Source: an uncultured Desulfatitalea sp.
GTDB lineage: Bacteria > Desulfobacterota > Desulfobacteria > Desulfobacterales > Desulfosarcinaceae
Reading direction: 5' to 3'
Assembly (NCBI GenBank): GCA_937868765.1
Contig: CALMNL010000004.1
Span: 384,749-448,748 of the forward strand
DNA: 64,000 nt
Below are positions 9,092-16,317 of this stretch, in pieces. The notes below the pieces were generated by a model. The model did no database searches, was not told the origin of the DNA, and saw only the letters and a list, made by a program, of their open reading frames with translations. Every line of letters begins with the position of its first letter. Position 1 is the first letter of the stretch. Made by a program: the position numbers and the translations under genes.

Positions 9092-10579
9092 CGCAAATCG
9101 TCCTTCCCGACGCCTCCCGAAAGCGCTGACGAGCTCCCCGGTCCCGAGACCCTGGCGGCCATCTTCGCCGGTTGCGGCGTGTCCCTGGGCCAGCGGCAGA
9201 CCGAGCAGCTCTGGCTCTACCACGGCTTGCTGCGCGGCCACAACCCCGCGCTGAACCTGACCCGCATCCATAATTTCACCAACATGGTGCTCAAGCTGTA
9301 TGTGGACTCGGTGCTGCCGGCCCGGCTGACCGATCTGCCCTCCCCCCTCATGGACCTGGGCAGCGGCCCGGGCATGCCGGGCATCCCGTTGAAAATCGTG
9401 CGGCCGGAGCTCGAACTGGTCCTGGCCGAAGGACGCGCCAGGCGCGTGGCCTTTTTGCGCGAAGTGATCGACCGCCTGGGATTGGCGGGCATCTCGGTGG
9501 TGGACCGCAACATCTCCCCCGCCTATGCCCAGCCGGTGGCCGGCGTGATCACCCGGGCCGTGGAGGCCATGGACCAGACCCTGGACCGTATCCAGGGCTG
9601 TCTGATACAAAACGGCCGGGTGCTCTTCATGAAAGGACCGGGCTGCGACCCGGAAATCGAGGAGGTCAGCCGACAGTTTGCAGGACGCTTTGCCCTGGTG
9701 GCGGATCAGTCCTACCGCATCGGCCACACCGCGAACCAGCGCCGGCTGGTGGTCTTCCAGCGCCTGGATGCCCCGCCGCGGGCCCTGGCAGACCAGGCGG
9801 CCCGACGCCACCGCGTGGTGGAGATCGCCAGCGAAACCAACACTCGTTTTAAAAACCTGAAAAAATTGTTCGCCGGCCGGGGAATCAAAAAGGAGGGGCA
9901 GGCCCTGCTCTCGGGCCGCAAGTCGGTGGCCGAGATGCTCGATGCCTTTCCCGAACGCTGCCTGGCGTGGATTACCTCGGGCGACCGGCCCGCACCGCCC
10001 GACGGGGCGCCGGCCGCCATGCAGTGGCTGCAAATGAGCGCGCCCTTGTTCCAGACCCTGGACCAGTTCGGTACCCAAGGCCCCCTGCTCTGCATCGCGG
10101 TGCCGCAGATCGAACCCTGGTCGCCCGCAGAGGGGTTTCCGGAAGGTTGCAGCCTGCTGGCCCCCTTCCAGGACCCGGAGAACATCGGCGCCGTGATCCG
10201 CTCGGCCGCGGCCTTCGGCGCGGCTCAGGTGATCCTGCTGGCCGAAAGCGCCCACCCCTACCACCCCAAGGCCCTGCGTGCCGCCGGCGGAACCACGGCC
10301 CACGTGCGCCTGCGCCAGGGCCCGGCTTTGCACGACCTGCCCCGGGATCTGCCGATCCTGGCCCTCTCGGCCGAGGGCCAATCCATCGCGGAAATCGATT
10401 TTCCGGCGTCGTTCGCCCTGCTGATGGGCATGGAGGGACAAGGGGTGCCCGACGACTGGCGCGACGAGGCGGTGCGCATTCCCATGGCCCCGGCCGTGGA
10501 ATCGCTCAACGCCGCGGCCACCGCGGCCGTGGCGCTCTACGAGTGGCAGCGCCGCAAAGCAAGGGCGCCCTCGCCTTGA
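9077..10579 (+). CDS. Fused RsmG (16S rRNA m7G methyltransferase) and SpoU/TrmH 2'-O-methyltransferase
   Basis: A 500-residue two-enzyme fusion. Residues about 20-225 are RsmG/GidB-like: LWLYHGLLRGHNPALNLT, the SAM-binding LMDLGSGPGMPGIPL, and the RAVE motif (TRAVEAM). RsmG methylates N7 of G527 in 16S rRNA (E. coli numbering). Residues about 250-495 are a SpoU/TrmH methyltransferase: substrate-binding N-terminal part (FAGRGIKKEGQALLSGRK), motif 1 QDPENIGAVIRSAAAFGA with catalytic Asn/Arg, motif 2 LLMGMEGQGV and motif 3 IPMAPAVESLNAAATAAV. All key residues of both halves look intact and there is no internal stop or frameshift signal. The ATG at 9077 has a modest GGA upstream; the frame is open further upstream but antisense to the pseudouridine synthase gene. 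Both enzymes modify RNA, fitting the divergent neighbour. Confidence 0.88.
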   Translation: MKKGHRKSSFPTPPESADELPGPETLAAIFAGCGVSLGQRQTEQLWLYHGLLRGHNPALNLTRIHNFTNMVLKLYVDSVLPARLTDLPSPLMDLGSGPGMPGIPLKIVRPELELVLAEGRARRVAFLREVIDRLGLAGISVVDRNISPAYAQPVAGVITRAVEAMDQTLDRIQGCLIQNGRVLFMKGPGCDPEIEEVSRQFAGRFALVADQSYRIGHTANQRRLVVFQRLDAPPRALADQAARRHRVVEIASETNTRFKNLKKLFAGRGIKKEGQALLSGRKSVAEMLDAFPERCLAWITSGDRPAPPDGAPAAMQWLQMSAPLFQTLDQFGTQGPLLCIAVPQIEPWSPAEGFPEGCSLLAPFQDPENIGAVIRSAAAFGAAQVILLAESAHPYHPKALRAAGGTTAHVRLRQGPALHDLPRDLPILALSAEGQSIAEIDFPASFALLMGMEGQGVPDDWRDEAVRIPMAPAVESLNAAATAAVALYEWQRRKARAPSP

Positions 10580-10591
10580 GGCCCTGACCGC

Positions 10592-11047
10592 TTATTTCCC
10601 TACGTCTGCTTTGGCCCACAACGCCCGGATGGCTTCCACCCGCTTGCGGTTCACCCCCAGATCGGAACGGCCCACCCGCGCGGCCGAACGCACATGAACG
10701 AGGCCTTGATCGGGATCGAAGTAAAAGGTCAGGTCGTCCACGAAACGGAAGATGCGCGAGCGGCATTCGGCCCGGATGGTGCGATCCTCCACGGCTGTTA
10801 CCTTGGTGCGCGGCATGGCGGCCAGCAGGGAGACCAGCCGTTCCCGGGCAGCCAGCCAGTGGCCCTGGAACGTCAGCGGCGCCACCCGGTGGTCCGGCCG
10901 GGGGTCCAGTGAAGAGACGCAATTGGGTGTGTCCGGGCAGGCCGGCAGGGGATCGCCCACCGGCGATCCGGACGGAGCGGCCGCGCAACCGGCCACCAGC
11001 GGCGGCACCAGTCCCACGGCCCAACAAAAGAAGAGCAGCATTCTCAT
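10592..11047 (-). CDS. DUF1499 lipoprotein
   Basis: A 151-residue predicted lipoprotein: signal peptide ending in the lipobox LVAGC, then the DUF1499 signatures CPDTPNCVSS near the N-terminus, FVDDLTFYFD in the middle and VRSAARVGRSDLGVNRKRVE near the C-terminus. DUF1499 has no established biochemical function. The ATG at 11045-11047 has a near-perfect ribosome site (AGGAGGTG) and immediately precedes the signal peptide; upstream in-frame starts add sequence without signal character. It lies on the same strand as the molybdopterin enzyme and CRP-like regulator but 151 bases downstream. It is convergent with the methyltransferase fusion, 12 bases apart. Confidence 0.85.
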   Translation of the reverse strand: MRMLLFFCWAVGLVPPLVAGCAAAPSGSPVGDPLPACPDTPNCVSSLDPRPDHRVAPLTFQGHWLAARERLVSLLAAMPRTKVTAVEDRTIRAECRSRIFRFVDDLTFYFDPDQGLVHVRSAARVGRSDLGVNRKRVEAIRALWAKADVGK

Positions 11048-11198
11048 CCGACACCTCCTGAATCCGTAACCGTTCAATGCCATAAGGTCGCTCCTTTTCC
11101 CCGATGGATAGAATAGCTTCTCTATCGACTGCCTTTTATCTTCCAGGCAAGCCATGGCAGAACCTCGACAGCCCGGCAGAAATCTATTTCAACGGCTT

Positions 11199-11849
11199 TT
11201 ACGCCACCTCCAGCTTGAAGACATACTTCAACCACTTGTCGCCGAACTCCTGCCCCGCGACGATGCGCAACGGGTAGCCGTGCTTGACCGGCAGGGTTTC
11301 ACCGTTGACCGCGTAGCACAAAAAGACCTCCCCCTTGCGCACCTCATCCAGAGGAAAGCGCCGCTGGGCGGCGTTCGCCCCGTCCGACCCGGTGGCCACC
11401 AGTTCCCCGGCTTTGTCCGAAACGCCGGCCTCCTGGAGCAGCGGCCAGATGGCGCATCCCTTCCACACCCCCTGGTTGGCGAACACGAAGGGGCAGATCA
11501 GGGGCAGCTTGCGCGCCACGGCCGGCCGGGCCAGCAGATCCGCGTAGGTAAGCTGCATCGGCCGGGCCACTTTGCCGGCGATCTCGAGGCGCCAGCGGGA
11601 GATCTCCACGGTTTGGTCGTCCGTGCCCATTACGCCGAACTGGGCCAGGGGCGTGGGCGGAATCCGGCCGGCATCGATGACCGGCGGCGCCATCCTGGCC
11701 AGTGCTTCCCTGGGGGTGTCGGCGGGCAGCAGCCTGCGTTTGACCGCGGCCCAGGCCTTGGCGAGCGGCACGCCGGCCATGGCCACCGCCCAGACGGCGG
11801 CCCAGGCGAGCCGGGCGATAAAAGTGCGGCGTGGAAAACGCGATTCCAT
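11199..11849 (-). CDS. Periplasmic molybdopterin-dependent oxidoreductase, sulfite oxidase/YedY fold
   Basis: A 216-residue protein whose N-terminus PRRTFIARLAW followed by a hydrophobic stretch looks like a Tat signal, so it is probably exported with cofactor bound. The body is the oxidoreductase molybdopterin-binding domain: WRLEIAGKVARPMQLTYADLLA, then LICPFVF with the cysteine likely to ligate molybdenum, GVWKGCAIW, and the C-terminal GYPLRIVAGQEFGDKWLKYV. It is shorter than MsrP/YedY (about 330) and lacks a recognisable partner heme protein next door. Substrate unknown. The gene follows the CRP-like regulator by 25 bases, suggesting cotranscription. Confidence 0.82.
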   Translation of the reverse strand: MESRFPRRTFIARLAWAAVWAVAMAGVPLAKAWAAVKRRLLPADTPREALARMAPPVIDAGRIPPTPLAQFGVMGTDDQTVEISRWRLEIAGKVARPMQLTYADLLARPAVARKLPLICPFVFANQGVWKGCAIWPLLQEAGVSDKAGELVATGSDGANAAQRRFPLDEVRKGEVFLCYAVNGETLPVKHGYPLRIVAGQEFGDKWLKYVFKLEVA

Positions 11850-11874
11850 TGATGTTCTCCTAAATCTCCCGGCC

Positions 11875-12510
11875 TCAAAATTTATACGGCAGCTTTTTCA
11901 GCACGGTGACCCGCCCCTTTTCCCGCTGGATGAAGCCGCCCGCCTCCAGCTCGTTGAAGATCCGCGACACCGTCTCCCGGGAAGATCCCACCATGTCGGC
12001 CAGTTCCTGCTGGGTGAACTTCTCCCGGATGACGCCCCGGGCATCCTGGTTTTCGACCAGGATGTGCGCCAGGCGGCCGTAGACATCCAGGAAGGCCAGG
12101 GATTCGATCTGCTCGGTGGCCTTGCGCAGCTTGACCAGCAGGGCGTGGATCACTTTCCAGAGGATGTCGTTGTGCTGGGCCACGAAGGCCAGGAAGTCGT
12201 TGCGGGCGATGATCATCACTTCGCTGGGTTCCTTGGTCATGACCGTGGCGCACCGGGCGCCACGGTCGAAAAAGCTCATCTCCCCGAAGTAGTCGAAGGG
12301 CCCGAACCGGTTGACCACCAGTTGCCGTCCGGCGTCGTCGCCGCGCAATGCCACGGCCCTGCCGCTGAGCAGCACATAGAGGCTGTCGGAGTCATCGCCT
12401 TCGTTGATCACGACGCTGTTCTTGGCAAACACCCGGCGCCGGGCCAGCGCTTCCAGTTCGGCGATGGCCCCGGCGTTCAGATGAGAAAAAAGGTCGACAT
12501 TTTCCAGCAC
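11875..12510 (-). CDS. CRP/FNR-family regulator with cAMP-type pocket
   Basis: About 211 residues: cyclic-nucleotide-binding domain (about 10-125) and a winged-helix domain with FTQQELADMVGSSRETVSRIFNEL-type helix-turn-helix split over the typical positions (about 155-180). The recognition helix SRETVSRIFNEL is close to CRP (SRETV). In the binding pocket the phosphate-binding cassette reads GEMSF...RCATV, keeping Gly-Glu and Arg, as in cAMP binders; Ser is replaced by Cys. I chose the GTG at 12508-12510, which has AGGAAA eight bases upstream; the open frame extends to a TTG at 12567. Two nucleotide cyclases are encoded in the window (16.3-18.6 kb and 53.5-55.2 kb), so a cAMP link is plausible but not shown. 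It may control the downstream molybdoenzyme. Confidence 0.83.
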   Translation of the reverse strand: MLENVDLFSHLNAGAIAELEALARRRVFAKNSVVINEGDDSDSLYVLLSGRAVALRGDDAGRQLVVNRFGPFDYFGEMSFFDRGARCATVMTKEPSEVMIIARNDFLAFVAQHNDILWKVIHALLVKLRKATEQIESLAFLDVYGRLAHILVENQDARGVIREKFTQQELADMVGSSRETVSRIFNELEAGGFIQREKGRVTVLKKLPYKF

Positions 12511-12591
12511 GGCGTTTCCTGTATTTGAATTACCGGCATTCGCTCCATTTAATGCGCCTGAGGGCAAGGCATATATCCACCACGTCCAACG

Positions 12592-12813
12592 CTAATTCGC
12601 CGCAGGCGGACAAACCGGGCAGGGCCCCACATCCTTATAAGCCGGATTAGCAGGGCAGGAAGGCAGACTATAGTATTTAACATATGTCTTCCCACTTATT
12701 ACGTAAGTGTATTTGCAGCACCTGGCGGCGGGGCAGGGAATTTGGGTGGCACAACCGGAAATAGTCAGCAGCATCGCCACGATTAATAAGATAACCCCTG
12801 GATGAATTTTCAT
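12592..12813 (-). CDS. Small cysteine-rich lipoprotein
   Basis: A 73-residue predicted lipoprotein of unknown function: hydrophobic signal and lipobox TISGC, followed by a short mature part rich in Cys, Pro and Tyr (CPAARCCKYTYV, CPANPAYK, CPVCPP). The ATG at 12811-12813 is preceded by AAGGAGGATCA, a strong ribosome site. The mature region has seven cysteines after the lipid-anchored one, which could form disulfides or bind metal. It lies 73 bases downstream of the FecR-TPR-barrel gene on the same strand. No family was recognised. Confidence 0.65.
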   Translation of the reverse strand: MKIHPGVILLIVAMLLTISGCATQIPCPAARCCKYTYVISGKTYVKYYSLPSCPANPAYKDVGPCPVCPPAAN

Positions 12814-12886
12814 TGATCCTCCTTTCCTTGAGATCCTCCACTGATTCTTGTTCATTCATCAATATCGGTACGTTTCAATTGCCATA

Positions 12887-15800
12887 TCACAAGGCCAAGG
12901 CAAACCGACAGTAGATCAAGCGCTCCGGCTGCACCAGCGGGATGATCGCCTCCCCGCTGTTGAAGTTTTCATCCTGGTAGTGAAAAGATCGGTCGAACAG
13001 GTTCCGTACGCCAACGCTGATCACTCCCCAGCGACGGGGCAGCCGATAACCGAGAGCTGCATCGACGATCCAGAAATCATCCCGATCTTCTTCCGGAAGA
13101 TTGGTTACTTTCTGGTCGATGTAGGTCGAAATAACCTTTCCGAACCAACCCTGGGGATGGAAGTAACCAACCGTCAAGGGCAAGCGATAGGTCCGCACTT
13201 CGTTGGGGGCAGTGATTGGACGCTCAAATTTTTCGTAATACCCCTGGGCACTAAGGGCTAAACGCGCGGTGGCGAGGTAGTGGAGGTAGACATGGTGGGA
13301 TCGCTCATCTTCGTTCTCTGTGGCGGTGCGGTCTTCATCTGGATAGTATAGAGGCTTATCCACCTCGCGCCAGGAGAATTCGAGGCCGCCATACAGATTC
13401 TTCAGGATTCGGCTATCCAAGCCAACGCCATAACGCTCGGTCCTTGAACCATCGCTATCATCAAAAAACTGGTTGAAGCCCGCGACCTGGGTCGGCTCAA
13501 GCGTCTGATCGGCAAGATAAGGGCGTTTGAGCATTCTGAACCAGGCTGCCCGAAGGGTCAAGAGCGGATCGAACGACCAAACGAGGCCGGCCTTGGGGCT
13601 GAACCTTTCCTCGTGCACTATTTCGTCATTGTAATCGTCATAAGCGCAGGCCAGGGTCAGAGTCAGGTTCTTGAGGGTTTTCAAATAGTAGTACAGATAC
13701 CCATTGCTATTATTCCCATCCACTTCCGCTGAATTAGTGGTTGTCATGATCTCGGGGTCCAGGGGAGGAATGGTGATCGTGTCTGTCATCGAGGTCTCAT
13801 CGGTTCTCTCTTGATTCAAATATCCTCCACCGGCAATGAGGTTCTGGGTATCAGAGCGAAAAAGATATTGAACCTCCGCCGTGGCCATGTCGGTGTCGGC
13901 TGTAATTTCCGTTTCATTGACGAACTGCATGAAGGGGTCGTTGAATGAAAGCCGGTTGGACAATTGATTTTGGGAATGGCCGTAAATCAACGAGGTCAAG
14001 AAAGTATGGGATGTACTAGGTTTATAACTCAGACCTAGCCGCACCGATTGCCTGCGCTCTTCGTTGCGTTGTTCCGGGAAATAGGTTTCAGGATCGAATT
14101 GCAGCCGGAGATCCCCGGCATCGGTCTCCTCATAACGATATTCGCTCTGTAGGCTCACTTTGGGCGAGAGAACCGCCTGGCCGAAGATATTGTAAATATC
14201 CCGGTCGATGTCGTTATTGGGCCGGAAGCCATCGCTCTCGTAGTGAAACTGGCCCAGGCTGTAGGAGAACCATTGCTGCACGCCCGAAAGGGTGACGTCA
14301 TCCGCCAGCGTTTCATTTTCCGCCACGGTCCCCGAGAGCTGCAATGCCGTCCGGTTGCGCACGAAGAGCGGATTATACTCACTCAGGCCCGCGGCCGACG
14401 GCCCGCTGCTCTCCAATGTCAGTGGACTGGCCTCGCCCAACTGCGGCTGTACGGGGGTCAGGTTGAGCGGCTGGAGCATCTGGGATTGCAGCAACTCGCT
14501 GACCCGGGCGATTTCGTGGCGTGGCCGGGAAGCGTACATGTCGGCCAGCAGGCGGTGGGCCGAATAGTTGGTCGGGTCCGCATTGAGGGATTGCTCTCCC
14601 TGGTTTATGGCCAGTTCCTGGAACGAGAGATCGCTGTAGATGCGGCCCAGGGCCGCGCTCCGGGACGCCAGATCGTCATCGAGCATCAGGCGCGAGCGGT
14701 AGACCGCCCGGTTGTCGTTGCGTTCGATGGCCTGCTGCATGTCTTCCAGGGCCTCGCCCGGCCGGTTGAGGGTCTGCTTGCGGATGGCATCGTAGAACCA
14801 GGGGGTGGGGTCGTTGGGGTCCAGTTGCTTGGCCATCTCCAGCTGTCGCTGGTCCAGGTCGCTGCGTTTTTCGTCGAAGTAGGCCTTGCCAAGATAGCTG
14901 CGGATCAGAGCGTTGTCCGGATCCAAGGCCGCCGCGATCTCGATATCGGCCCGGCCCTCGGCCAGGCGCCCCTCGCGGATCTGGGCCAGCCCCAGGCCCA
15001 GGCGCGGCAGCGGCGCGGCCGAATCCAGCGCGATCGCCTCGTGGAAGGCCGCCTGGGCCTGGGCGGTCTTGATCTGGGAAAGGTAGGCGTAGCCCAGCAC
15101 GTTCTGGGTCTGGGCCAGGGGCGGTGGCAGGGCGGCGGACTTCTGGGCAGCCGCCAGGGCCGCATCGAGGTCGCCCAGCGAGAGGCGCAGCTCGCCCAGC
15201 CGCGCCCAGGCCAGCGGACTCTCCGGTTCAGCAGCCGTCGCGGCCTCGGCCTCGGCCGCGGCCGCCGGCAGGTCGAAACGGGCCTGCAAAGCATAAGAGA
15301 GGGCGATGTGGGCGGCGGCCGAACCGGGCCCGGCCGTCACGGCGGCCCGGCCATCGGCCAGGGCCTCATCCCTGCGGTTCTGCGCCACGGCGGTGACCGC
15401 CCGCAGGGCCAGGGCGTCGCTGTCGTGGGGGGTCTGGGCCAAGGCGCGTTGGATATCTTCGCGGGCGCCGCCGACCTGTCCGACCATCAACCGCAGATGG
15501 GCGCGGTAGACCGAAAAACGGGCGTCCGCGGCAGATGGATCAATGCCCGCGATGGCGGCAAACGCGTCGGCCAGCCGGCCTTCCGCCAGGGCCTGTACCG
15601 ACCGCCGGGCTTCGACCCGCCAATCGGCCGCACCTGAAACGGGGAAATCGTCGGGTCCGAATGCCAGGCTGGGCGGATAGTAGAGCGCCCACTGGACCGC
15701 ATCCCGGGGCCGCACGAGGGTCGCAAGGCGCGGAGCCCGGCCGGCCTCGGCCACGGCGGTCTGGCCCTTGGCCAGGAGCAACGCGCCGTTCTCGTTTTCG

Positions 15801-16288
15801 GTCCGCACCGCACCTTCGTAGAGCATCACGGTGGTCTTGTCCGGGTCCACCCGCACGTAGAATTCGGTGCCTTCCACCACGCCGTTGACAAAGGGGGTGG
15901 AGACGGTGAGGCTGCGCGGCTTGCGGCTGAAGAAGAAGGCGGCGCCTTCGAGCAGCTCCATCCAGAAGCTTTTAGGTTCCTGGATGCCTTTGAAGACCAG
16001 GGTGGTCAATTGATCCACCCGCAGCACGGTCTCGTTGCTGAGCACCAGGGCCGCCCGGCTGTTGGCCGCCACGCGCAACGCGTCACCGGCGAAGAAGAAA
16101 TCGTTGAGCAGCACCGGCCGCCAGTCGCCTTCACCCGACCGCTTGACGGATGCTTCCCCCTGCAGGGAGACGATCTTGCTCACCCAGTCCGGATTATCTT
16201 CTCCGGCCGCCACCGGCCCTGCCAGGGCCAGCGTCATCGCGGCCATCATTGCGGCCCAGGCGATCCAGCCTAACTTTCTGTCGGTCAT
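12887..16288 (-). CDS. FecR-TPR-outer membrane beta-barrel fusion
   Basis: An 1133-residue exported protein. Signal peptide (1-28), FecR domain (about 40-170: GEASVKRSGEGDWRPV, STPFVNGVVEGTEFYV), a long TPR array (about 225-620), and a C-terminal barrel of about 490 residues with repeated aromatic-rich amphipathic strands. Its end resembles a TonB-dependent receptor barrel (GVRNLFDRSF, closing ICRFALAL, although the last residue is Leu rather than Phe). No plug domain is seen, so it is not a classical TonB receptor. The start ATG has GGAGGAGTG upstream and follows the CHASE2 cyclase gene by 29 bases, so they form an operon. FecR plus CHASE2-cyclase gene pairs recur in proteobacteria; their function is not established. 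A periplasmic sensor or scaffold linked to an outer-membrane pore is an inference. Confidence 0.8.
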   Translation of the reverse strand: MTDRKLGWIAWAAMMAAMTLALAGPVAAGEDNPDWVSKIVSLQGEASVKRSGEGDWRPVLLNDFFFAGDALRVAANSRAALVLSNETVLRVDQLTTLVFKGIQEPKSFWMELLEGAAFFFSRKPRSLTVSTPFVNGVVEGTEFYVRVDPDKTTVMLYEGAVRTENENGALLLAKGQTAVAEAGRAPRLATLVRPRDAVQWALYYPPSLAFGPDDFPVSGAADWRVEARRSVQALAEGRLADAFAAIAGIDPSAADARFSVYRAHLRLMVGQVGGAREDIQRALAQTPHDSDALALRAVTAVAQNRRDEALADGRAAVTAGPGSAAAHIALSYALQARFDLPAAAAEAEAATAAEPESPLAWARLGELRLSLGDLDAALAAAQKSAALPPPLAQTQNVLGYAYLSQIKTAQAQAAFHEAIALDSAAPLPRLGLGLAQIREGRLAEGRADIEIAAALDPDNALIRSYLGKAYFDEKRSDLDQRQLEMAKQLDPNDPTPWFYDAIRKQTLNRPGEALEDMQQAIERNDNRAVYRSRLMLDDDLASRSAALGRIYSDLSFQELAINQGEQSLNADPTNYSAHRLLADMYASRPRHEIARVSELLQSQMLQPLNLTPVQPQLGEASPLTLESSGPSAAGLSEYNPLFVRNRTALQLSGTVAENETLADDVTLSGVQQWFSYSLGQFHYESDGFRPNNDIDRDIYNIFGQAVLSPKVSLQSEYRYEETDAGDLRLQFDPETYFPEQRNEERRQSVRLGLSYKPSTSHTFLTSLIYGHSQNQLSNRLSFNDPFMQFVNETEITADTDMATAEVQYLFRSDTQNLIAGGGYLNQERTDETSMTDTITIPPLDPEIMTTTNSAEVDGNNSNGYLYYYLKTLKNLTLTLACAYDDYNDEIVHEERFSPKAGLVWSFDPLLTLRAAWFRMLKRPYLADQTLEPTQVAGFNQFFDDSDGSRTERYGVGLDSRILKNLYGGLEFSWREVDKPLYYPDEDRTATENEDERSHHVYLHYLATARLALSAQGYYEKFERPITAPNEVRTYRLPLTVGYFHPQGWFGKVISTYIDQKVTNLPEEDRDDFWIVDAALGYRLPRRWGVISVGVRNLFDRSFHYQDENFNSGEAIIPLVQPERLIYCRFALAL

Positions 16289-16317
16289 CGAACACTCCTC
16301 CGGGCGCCCTCACGCCG

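Noticed and set aside
9092-10441. Upstream extension of the pseudouridine synthase frame (450 codons)
   Set aside because: Antisense to the RsmG-SpoU gene, with Gly/His/Gln-rich composition typical of a shadow frame in GC-rich DNA.
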